DNA of 64,000 nucleotides from Clostridium lentum (GCF_014287815.1 NZ_JACOOQ010000016.1:11848-75847), one strand, 5' to 3'. Positions 45,816-54,412 are shown, counted from the first letter of the stretch. Made by a program: numbers and translations. Notes: generated from the letters alone by a model not told the origin.

Positions 45816-46820
45816 TTAACAAATTCTCGGTAATTGTTCACCTTTCATTGGAAAGCATTTAATTTTAGCACCAATAATTGTCTCTAAGTATAAATTCTTC
45901 TTACCATCAGCAATAACTTCTCCGATAATAGTAGCTTCTTGTCCTTCTTGGCTATTTCTTAATAAGTTTAAAACATCTATAGCATGCTGGTTGGAAACAA
46001 TAATGATAACTTTTCCTTCATTAGCCATGTACAAAGGATTTAATCCTAATAAACCACTGAACTCCGATACTTCTGCACTAATAGGAAGTTTATCCTCATA
46101 AATAAGCATCTCTTTGTTAGAAGCATCAATTATTTCTAATAGAGTTGTAATAACTCCTCCCCTAGTAGGATCTCTCATCACTTTTATTTCTGATGAACTA
46201 TTTAAAATACTTTCTATTATGCCATTTAAACTTTGACAATCACTTTTTAGAAGAGAACTTTCACATAAATTATTCCTTTCATTCATAATGGCAGCTCCAT
46301 GCTCACCTATTGTACCACTGATTATTATCTTATCACCTACTTTAATGCTTCTCAGTCCTAATGGCCTATTTCTAGATATCACCCCTATGCCTGTGGTATT
46401 TATAAATAGCTTATCACCATTCCCCTTTTCTACTACCTTTGTATCACCACATACTATTTTGATATTAGCTTTCATTGCTTCATGACTGATTGTCTTTATT
46501 ATTTCTTCAAGTTCATTTATCGCTAGTCCTTCCTCGATAATAAGTGAAAGTGATAAATATAAAGGAATAGCTCCCACCACTGACAGATCATTAACTGTTC
46601 CACAAATAGATAATTTTCCTATATTACCGCCATTAAAAAATATGGGATCAACCACAAAACTATCTGTAGTCATGGCAATTTCTCCTGATATTTTACCGAG
46701 AGTAGTAGCGTCATTTTTTTGCAAAAGAAATTCATTGCCTAAATATTTAAAGAATAATTCTTCTATTAATTTATTTGTTTCTTCTCCACCACTTCCATGT
46801 GATAACTGAATAAAATCCAT
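45816..46820 (-). CDS. hypE: Hydrogenase maturation protein HypE
   Basis: 334-aa AIR-synthase-fold protein that turns carbamoyl on its C-terminal cysteine into thiocyanate, the source of the CN ligands of the [NiFe] centre. It opens with IQLSHGSGGEETNKLIEE and ends with PRIC, whose terminal Cys334 is the carbamoylated residue. The ATP-binding DPTRGGVITTLLEI segment is present. Its ATG overlaps the hypD stop, so the two are translationally coupled. It implies that the host makes a [NiFe]-hydrogenase. hypA, hypB and hypF are not in the window. Confidence 0.95.
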   Translation of the reverse strand: MDFIQLSHGSGGEETNKLIEELFFKYLGNEFLLQKNDATTLGKISGEIAMTTDSFVVDPIFFNGGNIGKLSICGTVNDLSVVGAIPLYLSLSLIIEEGLAINELEEIIKTISHEAMKANIKIVCGDTKVVEKGNGDKLFINTTGIGVISRNRPLGLRSIKVGDKIIISGTIGEHGAAIMNERNNLCESSLLKSDCQSLNGIIESILNSSSEIKVMRDPTRGGVITTLLEIIDASNKEMLIYEDKLPISAEVSEFSGLLGLNPLYMANEGKVIIIVSNQHAIDVLNLLRNSQEGQEATIIGEVIADGKKNLYLETIIGAKIKCFPMKGEQLPRIC

Positions 46821-47905
46821 TATTGCCCATCCCTTCTATACTTATAGTAATTATTACATGTGCCTTCATTAGAAACCATACAAGCTCCCAGTGGATTGCT
46901 CGGTGTACATATTCTATCAAAATATATACATTCCATTGGTGTTTTCATTCCATTAATTATGCTTCCACAAAGACATTTACTTGAAATTTCTATATTGTTA
47001 AATTTAACTCTAAACTTTTTTAATGCATCATACTGTTCATAAGAATCCTTTAATTTATAGCCGCTATCACTAACTTCACCCAGTCCTCTCCAAAAGCTGC
47101 TATCTATATCAAAAACCTCTTCAATCTTTTTCCTAGCTACAATATTACCTTCTCTTTTTACTACACTCTTATAATAATTAATGCAGGTATACTCTCTTTT
47201 TTCTGCCATCATAGATAATTTCAAAATACTTGCCAAAATTTCAGATGAGGTAAATCCTGAGATAACCATTGGTATATTGTATTTCTCAGCTAAAGACTTA
47301 AATTCCTGGCTTCCAGTTATAGCACATACATTCCCTGGGCATATTAAGCCATTAATTCCTATATCTTTATCTTTAAGAATATATTCAATGATAGGTGGCA
47401 TTCTCTTAATTGCTACAATAAAACTCAAGTTACTTATATTTTTCACTTTTGCCCTAATTAAAACATCGGCATATATAGGTACAATTGTTTCAAAGCCAAC
47501 AGCTATAAAAACTATTTCATTTCCCTTATTACACTCTGCTAAAGTTAATAATTCTTCTGGAGAATATATAACTTCAATTTTCTTTCCCTTTGATTTTTCT
47601 TTTAATAAACTACTGTGGCTACCAGGAACCTTAAGCATATCTGCAAAAGTAACTATCACTACACCTTTATCTAACAAAGCAATAGCACTATCTATATAAT
47701 TGATTTCAGTTACACATACAGGACATCCTGGTCCTGAAACAAGGTGTATATTTTTAGGCATAACTTTATCAATACCATACTTATAGATTGACATTGTATG
47801 TGTTCCACATACCTCCATTATCTTCATTGGCTTTTTAAGATAATCATTAATCTTTAGTATTATATCTTTAGATAAATTTATATCCTCCACAAGCTTAAAC
47901 ACCAT
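46820..47905 (-). CDS. hypD: Hydrogenase maturation protein HypD
   Basis: 361-aa iron-sulfur protein that, with HypC, is the scaffold where Fe(CN)2CO is assembled. The conserved segments MKIMEVCGTHTMSI (about 27-40, catalytic Cys), VSGPGCPVCVT (about 57-67, the GPGCPVC motif) and the C-terminal cluster ligands CLCGSIINGMKTPMEC are all present. The start codon overlaps hypC by 11 nt and the stop overlaps hypE, giving a tight hypC-hypD-hypE cistron order. Length is normal for the family. Confidence 0.95.
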   Translation of the reverse strand: MVFKLVEDINLSKDIILKINDYLKKPMKIMEVCGTHTMSIYKYGIDKVMPKNIHLVSGPGCPVCVTEINYIDSAIALLDKGVVIVTFADMLKVPGSHSSLLKEKSKGKKIEVIYSPEELLTLAECNKGNEIVFIAVGFETIVPIYADVLIRAKVKNISNLSFIVAIKRMPPIIEYILKDKDIGINGLICPGNVCAITGSQEFKSLAEKYNIPMVISGFTSSEILASILKLSMMAEKREYTCINYYKSVVKREGNIVARKKIEEVFDIDSSFWRGLGEVSDSGYKLKDSYEQYDALKKFRVKFNNIEISSKCLCGSIINGMKTPMECIYFDRICTPSNPLGACMVSNEGTCNNYYKYRRDGQ

Positions 47906-48134
47906 TTTTTTCTCCTTCTAACACCGTTAATAACTCTTTAAAAATTTTTAAGGTTTCCTCAGCTTCAGCCTTTTCAATCTTAGTAATTGCAAATCCCGCA
48001 TGCACTAAAATATAATCTCCTATCTTTAAATTAGGAATTAAAGTAGTTACAATATTCTTTTTTATTGTGCCGAAGCTTACTAAAGCATTACCATCCTTTA
48101 TTTCCATTATTTCTCCTGGCATAGCAACACACAT
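47895..48134 (-). CDS. hypC: Hydrogenase maturation chaperone HypC
   Basis: 79-aa HypC/HupF chaperone. It begins MCVAMPGEIMEI, in which Cys2 (after Met removal) contacts the iron and the hydrogenase large subunit, and contains IGDYILVHAGFAITKIE, the other family block. It carries the Fe(CN)2CO group between HypD and the hydrogenase precursor. It opens the hypCDE operon; AAGAGGGG precedes ATG 48134. No hydrogenase structural gene is in the window. Confidence 0.95.
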   Translation of the reverse strand: MCVAMPGEIMEIKDGNALVSFGTIKKNIVTTLIPNLKIGDYILVHAGFAITKIEKAEAEETLKIFKELLTVLEGEKNGV

Positions 48135-48207
48135 ATAATCACCCCTCTTACATATTATTGTATAATATTGGAAAATGTTTTTAAATAGCCTTTCTTAGAA
48201 TTTATGT

Positions 48208-48264
48208 AAAGCTTGTATAAACACAGTGAGATAATTAACATCTCACTGTGTTTATACAAGCTTT
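48208..48264. terminator. Perfect 25-bp hairpin between ldcA-like gene and hypC
   Basis: Arms 48208-48232 and 48240-48264 are exact complements with a 7-nt loop (core CACAGTGAGAT). The right arm covers the last codons and the stop of the LD-carboxypeptidase gene. Only a short T run follows on the minus strand, so it may act as an mRNA-protecting or processing hairpin as well as a terminator. Confidence 0.7.
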
Positions 48265-49166
48265 ATAATTTTATTTTTAGAATCAATAAGAACTTCAGCA
48301 CCCATTGGTAGTGTTAGAGATGGCAAACTATGTCCACAAGCAACTCCTGTAATTATAGGTTTTCCTAAAGGTTTAAGCAACTCTTCAATAATTTCAGAAA
48401 TTGTTAAGCTTTGCTGTGGCTTAGAAGCTTTACAATTTGAAAAATAACCTAAAATAATACCTGAACAAGCATTAATTTTTTTAGCTTGAATAAGTTGAAG
48501 AAGCATTCGATCAATTTTATAAGGTTCTTCAGCAATTTCTTCAATAAAAAGTATCTTATTATTAGTATCTATTTCATTATCTGTACCTAATGATGAACAT
48601 ATTATTGAAAGGTTTCCTCCAGTAAGCTTTCCACATGCTTTTCCCTCAACAATAAATTTAATTTTTTTACTCCGAGGATTATATAAATTACCCTTAAGGT
48701 CATTGGCAAAAATCATTTTTTTTAAACTATTTAATGTAAATTTATCTATTCCTTTATATAATTCCGTTGCTGGCATTGGTGCATGATAAGTAATCAAATT
48801 ACATCTCTGATTAATAGCAATATGAAGCATAGTAATATCACTATAACCAAATAGTGCCTTAGGATTTTCCTTAATAGCTGTGAAATTTATCTTATCAAGC
48901 AATCTTGCGCAACCATAACCACCTCTTAAAGCATAAACAGCCTTTATATCTTTATTGTCAAACATTTCATTAATATCATCAGCTCTAAGAATATCTTCTC
49001 CTGCAAAATATCCATGTTCTAAGGTACAACTTTTACCTAATATTACTTTAAGACCTAAACATTCTAAAGCATTAATTGCTGATTCAAGTCTATCTTTTAT
49101 TATTGGACCTGCTGGAGCAACATATCCCACCTTATCGCCATTTTTTAATGGAGTTGGCCTAATCAC
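48252..49166 (-). CDS. Muramoyltetrapeptide LD-carboxypeptidase (peptidase S66)
   Basis: 304-aa LdcA/MccF-family serine peptidase, which removes the terminal D-Ala from cytosolic murein tetrapeptide during cell-wall recycling. The oxyanion and nucleophile region ALRGGYGCARLLDKI and ALFGYSDITMLH (Ser near 113) are clear, with the catalytic Glu and His expected in the LFIEEIAEEPYKIDRML and TGVACGHSLPSLTLPMG segments. No signal peptide, consistent with a cytosolic enzyme. MccF-type immunity to nucleotide-peptide antibiotics is an alternative within the same family. It is upstream of hypC on the same strand, separated by a strong hairpin. Confidence 0.88.
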   Translation of the reverse strand: MIRPTPLKNGDKVGYVAPAGPIIKDRLESAINALECLGLKVILGKSCTLEHGYFAGEDILRADDINEMFDNKDIKAVYALRGGYGCARLLDKINFTAIKENPKALFGYSDITMLHIAINQRCNLITYHAPMPATELYKGIDKFTLNSLKKMIFANDLKGNLYNPRSKKIKFIVEGKACGKLTGGNLSIICSSLGTDNEIDTNNKILFIEEIAEEPYKIDRMLLQLIQAKKINACSGIILGYFSNCKASKPQQSLTISEIIEELLKPLGKPIITGVACGHSLPSLTLPMGAEVLIDSKNKIIKLV

Positions 49167-49242
49167 ATAAACACTTCCTTTAAATATCTTTCTTTGTAAA
49201 TATATTTAAATAAATAATATATTAGAATTATTCAATAAATAA

Positions 49243-49270
49243 AAGTCATCAGCTAAAAAACCAATGACTT
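49243..49270 (-). terminator. Terminator after the 49269-50204 gene
   Basis: AAGTCAT (49243-49249) / ATGACTT (49264-49270), then TTTTATTTATT on the minus strand; it overlaps the stop codon. Confidence 0.65.
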
Positions 49271-50204
49271 AGATACATACGCTAATGGGAATTATTAAAA
49301 TTGTTTCTCCTTCAATTTTAAATTTAGGTTGACTAGGTAATATTATTCCAGAGTCATTTAAATTATTGCCTATATCACAGCAACAATTAAGAAGATTTTC
49401 GTAAAATAAAGGCTGTCCCGTTTTTCTTAGTAAATGAATATTTTCATTTTTGCTACATATTTTAACTACTTTCCCTATAACTTTGCATGGGCATTCTACT
49501 TCATCAAATATATTTGAATAAGTATCAAAAAAATTTTTATTATTTACTATCACTACAATATCATTTCCTTCAGTCTTAATAATTAAATCTTTTGTATTAT
49601 TGCTAGTAAGTAATGTTTTTAAATGTGCCATCTGCTTAAAAACAAGCTGAAAATTATTTAATATCTGTTCATTGCAATTACAATATTTTTTCATTTCAGA
49701 TATTCCAATACAATTAATAGCATCATAAAATACATCTAAATATGCTAGTACCGACTCTGAACTTATACTTCCTGTAATTTCAATATAATCACCTACCTTT
49801 AAATCCTGATTTTTTCGCCAATCACCTGTAATACTTTTTAATAAATTAGAATTAACTAAACTATTCATAAGCTGTGAATGTAATTCGAAGCTTGTATAAA
49901 TTCTTGTAAGCTCCTCTTCACGCCTACAAAATCTACGTCCATCTAAATTCTGTCTATTTTCTTTTCCTTCAGTAGTATTGCAGGCGTTATTAAAACTCTT
50001 CCCTTTATAACCGTCCCTTTCATCTTTCATTTGTCTATCTTCCTGAAAATATAAATCTTTATCTGTAAAATCAACTCCAGCAGAAATAGTTCTATCCTCT
50101 ATCCACTTTGAAGTTCGTCTTTCTATATATCCATTTATAATAAGAGAATTCAAATTTTTAGTAAGGCCTTCATCAAGGTAAATTAGCAAGTCAGTAATAT
50201 CCAA
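49269..50204 (-). CDS. Unknown protein, possibly DUF6414-like
   Basis: 311-aa cytosolic protein. It opens DITDLLIYLDEGLTKNLNSL, followed by GYIERRTSKWIEDRTISAGV, a pattern I associate loosely with DUF6414-type proteins (a short D-x-hydrophobic-YLDE opening), but I am not sure. Around 55-95 there is a polar, Gly/Arg/Asp-rich stretch with low complexity. The second half (about 130-311) is alpha/beta with several cysteine pairs (YCNCNEQ, CPC, NCCCDIG) that could bind metal. The start is TTG 50204: AAAGGGTG lies 8 nt upstream and itself contains the GTG at 50216 that would otherwise extend the frame. No neighbour hints at function. Confidence 0.6.
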   Translation of the reverse strand: MDITDLLIYLDEGLTKNLNSLIINGYIERRTSKWIEDRTISAGVDFTDKDLYFQEDRQMKDERDGYKGKSFNNACNTTEGKENRQNLDGRRFCRREEELTRIYTSFELHSQLMNSLVNSNLLKSITGDWRKNQDLKVGDYIEITGSISSESVLAYLDVFYDAINCIGISEMKKYCNCNEQILNNFQLVFKQMAHLKTLLTSNNTKDLIIKTEGNDIVVIVNNKNFFDTYSNIFDEVECPCKVIGKVVKICSKNENIHLLRKTGQPLFYENLLNCCCDIGNNLNDSGIILPSQPKFKIEGETILIIPISVCI

Positions 50205-50283
50205 GATTAATAACACCCTTTCTTAGAGTATTTATTATAGATATTTTATTCCAATGCAAAAATAAATGTTACAATAATAAAAT

Positions 50284-50319
50284 AAGTACCTATGCTTATT
50301 TACTTTAGCATAGGTACTT
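50284..50319 (-). terminator. Terminator after the HAD hydrolase gene
   Basis: AAGTACCTATGCT (50284-50296) / exact complement (50307-50319), 10-nt loop, T-rich on the minus strand. Confidence 0.8.
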
Positions 50320-50323
50320 GCTA

Positions 50324-51052
50324 TTATAAAATCTCTATTGAATTCATATCTAACTTATAAGTAACATCTTTTCTTTCAACAATTAAATTTATCTTTTCCT
50401 TTAAATTATTATCTTCTTTAATTTTACCAATTAATTCTTTTGTAGGATTTATGGCAAAAGGACAACCGACTGATTTAAACATTGTATAATCGCCAGAAGT
50501 ATCTCCATAAGCATAACTATTATTTAAATCAATATTATACTTTTCTACTAATTCATTAATAGCTTTTTTCTTGCTATTTGAATCCCACATTGGTATTACT
50601 TCTCCATTATATTTTCCATTTTCATCAACCTCATAAATAGTACCTCTATAATCATCCATATGGTATTTTTCAGACATTTCTTTAACTAATTCTATTGGGG
50701 AACCAGAAATTGCAATAACAACATGTCCTTGATTTTTATGCCATTTTATTCTTTCTCTTGTGAAAGTATATACTCTATCACCTTTTTGCTCGATAACTTT
50801 TCTGGCTATATGCTTAATGTGTTCTTCCCCAGTTCCAATTATGGCTTCCATATATATATCTACCATCTTTAATAGATATGTATCATAATCTCCCTGTCTT
50901 TTATCCCAGCTGATATATGCAGGTCTTACTTCATTTTCCCACTTTTCTTTATCAACTAATTCATATTTAATTATCTTCTTAAATACTTCTGTTATTAATC
51001 CTTCTCTATATATTGTTCCATCAATATCAAAAAATGCTGCAATTCTACTCAT
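50324..51052 (-). CDS. HAD-IB family phosphatase (SerB-like)
   Basis: 242-aa haloacid-dehalogenase-type hydrolase. Motif I is AFFDIDGTIYREG (nucleophile Asp9, acid Asp11), motif II VIAISGSPIEL (about 112-122), motif III around KKKAINELVEKYN and motif IV YAYGDTSGDYTMF (about 181-193). The helical cap between motifs I and II and the SerB-like order place it in subfamily IB, whose members dephosphorylate phosphoserine, lysophosphatidate or similar. The exact substrate cannot be told from sequence. ATG 51052 has AAGGAG upstream. Monocistronic, with its own terminator. Confidence 0.88.
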   Translation of the reverse strand: MSRIAAFFDIDGTIYREGLITEVFKKIIKYELVDKEKWENEVRPAYISWDKRQGDYDTYLLKMVDIYMEAIIGTGEEHIKHIARKVIEQKGDRVYTFTRERIKWHKNQGHVVIAISGSPIELVKEMSEKYHMDDYRGTIYEVDENGKYNGEVIPMWDSNSKKKAINELVEKYNIDLNNSYAYGDTSGDYTMFKSVGCPFAINPTKELIGKIKEDNNLKEKINLIVERKDVTYKLDMNSIEIL

Positions 51053-51119
51053 ATCTTACTCCTTCGTTTATATACTTTAATTTAACTATATATTACATCA
51101 ACTATTAATTCAAGAAATA

Positions 51120-51932
51120 TTAAAAAACAAATGAAAGCAAAATACTTAAAAATAATATTACCACTATTACAATAAGTGAAAGTAACGTAGGAATTGTTAT
51201 ATTGAAGAAGATAAGCAATAACTTTATCCCTGTAAATATTAAGATACACCCTACTCCATATTTTATCCCCTTAAACATACTATTAAGCTTAGATAGAATA
51301 AAATAAAGACTTCTTAGACCTATTATTGCAAAGATATTTGATAAATATACTATTACCACATTGGTAGTAATAGAAAATATCGCTGGAATGGAATCCATTG
51401 CAAATATTATATCCGAAGATTCAATCAGTAGTAAAATTAAAAATAACGGAGTTGCATAAAGTTTAGTATTCTTTTTGATGAAAAAGTATTCACCTTCTAT
51501 TTCATCTGTAAAAGGTATAATACCTTTTAAAAATTTAACTATCTTTTTATCGCTATAATTAGTAGACTTATCTTCCTCTTTTATCATCATTTTAAAACCA
51601 CTAAAGATTAAAATCACACTAAAAATGTAGGTTACAAAATGAAACTTATTGATTATTGTTATACCTAAGAAAATAAATATAAATCTTAGAACCATAGCAC
51701 CTATTATTCCATAGGTTAATACTCTTTTTTGATACTCTTGTGGTATATTAAAATTGGTAAAAATCATGAGAAACAAGAATAAGTTATCTACACTTAAACT
51801 TAACTCAACTACATATCCCCCTAAATATTCTAAGGCAACTTCTTTACCTGAAATAATAAACACAATAAAATTTACAATGATAGATATACTTACCCAAAAT
51901 ATAAAATTTCTTACTGCTTTTTTTACTTTCAT
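51120..51932 (-). CDS. TerC/Alx-family membrane protein
   Basis: About 270-aa protein with seven to eight membrane helices. TerC-family marks: ELSLSVDNLFLFLMIFTNF near 50-68 with the metal-binding Asp in SVDN, and LLLIESSDIIFAMDSIPAIFSIT around 170-192 with the second conserved D-I-x-F-A-x-DS block. Family members export manganese or protect against metal and tellurite stress; several load Mn to exported enzymes. I see no yybP-ykoY manganese riboswitch in the 110 nt upstream. Two adjacent ATGs (51935 and 51932) follow GAGGGG; the second gives the better spacing. The frame extends further to 51983 without a ribosome site. Confidence 0.88.
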   Translation of the reverse strand: MKVKKAVRNFIFWVSISIIVNFIVFIISGKEVALEYLGGYVVELSLSVDNLFLFLMIFTNFNIPQEYQKRVLTYGIIGAMVLRFIFIFLGITIINKFHFVTYIFSVILIFSGFKMMIKEEDKSTNYSDKKIVKFLKGIIPFTDEIEGEYFFIKKNTKLYATPLFLILLLIESSDIIFAMDSIPAIFSITTNVVIVYLSNIFAIIGLRSLYFILSKLNSMFKGIKYGVGCILIFTGIKLLLIFFNITIPTLLSLIVIVVILFLSILLSFVF

Positions 51933-52060
51933 CATATACCCCTCAAAATTATATTCCCTAAATAATTTATATGTTGAATACATGAAATTTATTTCTTAAT
52001 ATCTCTATCTTCCATTTAGTATTATTTTGCTCTTTTGACCAACTTTATACCACATAAATA

Positions 52061-52086
52061 AAGAAGCATTTAAAATAATGCTCCTT
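52061..52086 (-). terminator. Terminator after the DUF523/DUF1722 gene
   Basis: AAGAAGCATT (52061-52070) pairs with AATGCTCCTT (52077-52086) with one G:U, then TTATTTAT on the minus strand. Confidence 0.6.
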
Positions 52087-52102
52087 GTTAGAATATTAAA
52101 GA

Positions 52103-53068
52103 CTAATGTATTGATTTTCCAGAGTCAGTTACTTGTATTAACCCATCTGGATAAGGATGGAAAAATGATTGATTTTTTAAATTTTCTATATCAAATCTAA
52201 TTATGTACCCTTTAATTAAATATTGCAAAACTGAAAATGGAACAATACCATTTCGATATTTATCAATAGTGCTCCAGATAAATTTTATTTCTTCATCAGA
52301 AAGCTCTTCTCTAAATTGCTCTATTGCTCGTAGGCATACATTGATATTAGATGTATATCTTGGTGTCCTGCTCAATAAAATATTTAATGTATTTTCATAT
52401 TCATTTATTAAGGTGGAAAAATCACCATTGTCATAATTATAAATTAACTCATCCAATAGCTTTGAATATTTTTGACTATAAGAAATGAATAGCATTGAAT
52501 TTTTTAAATGGAACTCTCTTAATTCTTCAAAACTATTTGATTTCTTCACTGATCTAAAATCAGATAAAATATAGATGTTGGTTAAAAAACGTTCTCTAAT
52601 CTTATAATTTGTGAGCCTACCTTCATTTTCAACTAACAGATTAGGATACTTTTTTATTACTTCATCTGCAAATAATCCATTTCCTCTTTTGATTGAAGAG
52701 CATTTTTCTATATTTGGATAAATCTTTGCATCTTTTATACCACAAGAAGGTGACTTGCTTTTTAAGATAAATCCATCTACTTCTCCTAATTCACTTAAGA
52801 ACTTTGAAGTAAATCCTTTTAGTTCTTTTGTTAATACTATATTAGTCTTATTTTGTACTACATTATACCCATCATCATTTTCGACAATTTTCAAGGAACC
52901 TCTAGGCGTAGGGAGTCCACAGCCTTGTTCCGGACATACTTTGATAAACTCAACATAATCACCTAAAACTTCAATAAAATTATTAGGCTCCATGCCTCCA
53001 TTATATCTACAAGGCTCAAATCCAAGACATTTACTAACAACTATTATTGGTTTTCCACTATTAGACAT
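52103..53068 (-). CDS. DUF523-DUF1722 fusion protein
   Basis: 321-aa protein in two parts. Residues 1-155 are DUF523: KPIIVVSKCLGFEPCRYNGG, VKVCPEQGCGLPTPR-type segment (KVCPEQGCGLPTPRGSLKI) and LKSKSPSCGIKDAKIY, with conserved cysteines at about 14, 20, 45, 50 and 109 that look able to hold an iron-sulfur cluster. Residues about 190-305 are DUF1722 (YbgA-like), an alpha-helical domain. The same fusion is common in Firmicutes and proteobacteria; some members sit beside photolyases or are linked to tRNA thiolation, but the role is unsettled. GGCAGGATGAGG precedes ATG 53068. No functional partner is adjacent. Confidence 0.85.
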   Translation of the reverse strand: MSNSGKPIIVVSKCLGFEPCRYNGGMEPNNFIEVLGDYVEFIKVCPEQGCGLPTPRGSLKIVENDDGYNVVQNKTNIVLTKELKGFTSKFLSELGEVDGFILKSKSPSCGIKDAKIYPNIEKCSSIKRGNGLFADEVIKKYPNLLVENEGRLTNYKIRERFLTNIYILSDFRSVKKSNSFEELREFHLKNSMLFISYSQKYSKLLDELIYNYDNGDFSTLINEYENTLNILLSRTPRYTSNINVCLRAIEQFREELSDEEIKFIWSTIDKYRNGIVPFSVLQYLIKGYIIRFDIENLKNQSFFHPYPDGLIQVTDSGKSIH

Positions 53069-53127
53069 TCCTCATCCTGCCTTTCTTTAATATTCCTGTC
53101 TATTTATTATTAAGTAAAATATAATTA

Positions 53128-54114
53128 TTAAAACTTTTTATTTTGCATAGATAGCTTTAATTTGAATATTTCTTCTTTTAATTTTTCAATGACTAAATCT
53201 TTTTCTTTTAACTTTTCGTTAAATCCTCTTTCAGTTTCTATAATCTCTGATCTAAATTGGTCTTTAAGGTTAGAAATTTCTTCAGTCTTATCATTTAAAA
53301 TATTATGAATTTTATCGTTTAATGAATTGCTATATTCTCTATACTCTTTTATTTCAGCCTTTAGGCTTATAATTTCCTCTCTAGAACCTCTTTGTTCTTC
53401 TTTAGTTATCTGTAGCTTTTCTTTAATTAGCTCATAATCTTTATATCTCTCTTCTAAAGACTCTAATTTTACTTTATACTCTTCAGCAACCTTATTGCTA
53501 CGTTTTTCTTCCTCTAGAAGAGCATTTAAAGACTCTATATGCATTTGAGAGCTTTTTATTATATCTGCTTTTTCTTTTAATTCTTTTTCAACATTAGTTA
53601 ACGCCAGGTTAACTCTAGAAAAGCTATCTTTTACAGTATTAAGTTCTTTATTATTTTCTAGTAAAGTATTTTCTATTTCTTTTATTTTTTCTTCCTTTTT
53701 AGTTATAGTTTGTTGAAGTCTTACAATTGTCTTATCACGATTTTTAATTTCCATCATTGATTTTTCAATTTGCTTTTCTTCTAAAAAACTAGCTATTTCT
53801 AAAGAATTAATATAACTATTCTTTATTGAATCTAAAAGATATGTAAACTTCTCAATTTCTGTTTTTCTATCGGCAAACCTAGTATCTTCAGTAATTTTAA
53901 AAACTTCATATTGATTTAACAATGCCGAAACCATACTTTCTGCATCATCAAACTTACTTTGTAAATCATTCAATCTATTTTTAGTATTTCTTTTTAGCTT
54001 AAGGCCTTTGGTTTCTAACTTCTCAGTAATTACTTCATTTGAAGTTTCTATATTTTCCTCAGTATTATTATTTTCTATTTTATTTTCTTTATTACTACTT
54101 AATACATTTTCCAT
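53128..54114 (-). CDS. Putative ribbon-helix-helix / coiled-coil DNA-binding protein
   Basis: 328-aa cytosolic protein. A polar, Asn/Glu-rich N-terminus (1-33) leads to LKLKRNTKNRLNDLQSKFDD and then AESMVSALLNQYE (38-70), which fits a ribbon-helix-helix pattern (one basic strand and two helices). From about 85 to 325 it is an almost unbroken heptad-rich coiled coil. The layout, a small DNA-binding head and a long coiled coil, is like plasmid KfrA, though the head differs. Three copies of a 10-bp palindrome (54143-54181) lie just upstream, over its likely promoter, which suits autoregulation or a partition-like complex. It diverges from a tyrosine recombinase gene. Function is inferred only. 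Confidence 0.65.
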   Translation of the reverse strand: MENVLSSNKENKIENNNTEENIETSNEVITEKLETKGLKLKRNTKNRLNDLQSKFDDAESMVSALLNQYEVFKITEDTRFADRKTEIEKFTYLLDSIKNSYINSLEIASFLEEKQIEKSMMEIKNRDKTIVRLQQTITKKEEKIKEIENTLLENNKELNTVKDSFSRVNLALTNVEKELKEKADIIKSSQMHIESLNALLEEEKRSNKVAEEYKVKLESLEERYKDYELIKEKLQITKEEQRGSREEIISLKAEIKEYREYSNSLNDKIHNILNDKTEEISNLKDQFRSEIIETERGFNEKLKEKDLVIEKLKEEIFKLKLSMQNKKF

Positions 54115-54140
54115 AAAAAACTCCCCTATACATTTTATAA

Positions 54141-54181
54141 CTTAGTTAACTATAGTTAACTAAGTTATCTGTAGTTAACTA
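54141..54181. repeat. Three TAGTTAACTA palindromic iterons
   Basis: TAGTTAACTA occurs at 54143-54152, 54153-54162 and 54172-54181. The first two abut and extend to a perfect 24-bp palindrome (54141-54164). The set lies 29-67 nt before the coiled-coil gene start and overlaps where its promoter should be. Confidence 0.85.
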
Positions 54182-54242
54182 ATATTTTATATTATAACAC
54201 AAATATTTTTTTTTACAATCCAAATAAATGGTAAAACAACTT

Positions 54243-54375
54243 ATAAAACTGCGTCTTTTCAGTAAAAAGCGCAGTTTTTATATAAAATCTTGATTTTAAG
54301 CCATTTATAAGCTATACTAATTTTATAAAATGTTAAAATACGCAGTTATAAAAATGCAAATACGCAGTTTTTAAA
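54243..54375. repeat. Four CGCAGTT iterons before the recombinase gene
   Basis: One inverted copy, AAAACTGCG (54245-54253), faces CGCAGTTTTTAT (54270-54281) across 16 nt; two direct copies, ATACGCAGTTATAA (from 54339) and ATACGCAGTTTTTAA (from 54361), are 22 nt apart. The recombinase ATG is at 54413. The spacing of two helical turns suggests protein binding on one face. Confidence 0.82.
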
Positions 54376-54412
54376 AAAGCAATTTAAATTTTCAGCAGAA
54401 AGGAATTTTTAA

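Larger units (their letters stand above)
54115..54412. other. Divergent regulatory region with two repeat families
   Basis: A 298-bp spacer between the coiled-coil gene and the recombinase gene. The left side holds the TAGTTAACTA palindromes and the right side the CGCAGTT repeats, listed separately. The middle (54190-54240 and 54285-54330) is AT-rich with no named motif. Confidence 0.7.

Noticed and set aside
51933..52060. yybP-ykoY manganese riboswitch before the TerC gene (also checked before mntP, 63860-64000)
   Set aside because: No matching conserved loops or stems; the regions are AT-rich and unstructured apart from the short palindrome at 63886.
54141..54375. CRISPR array from the two sets of short repeats
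   Set aside because: Repeats are 7-12 bp, few, in mixed orientation and of uneven spacing, with no cas genes.
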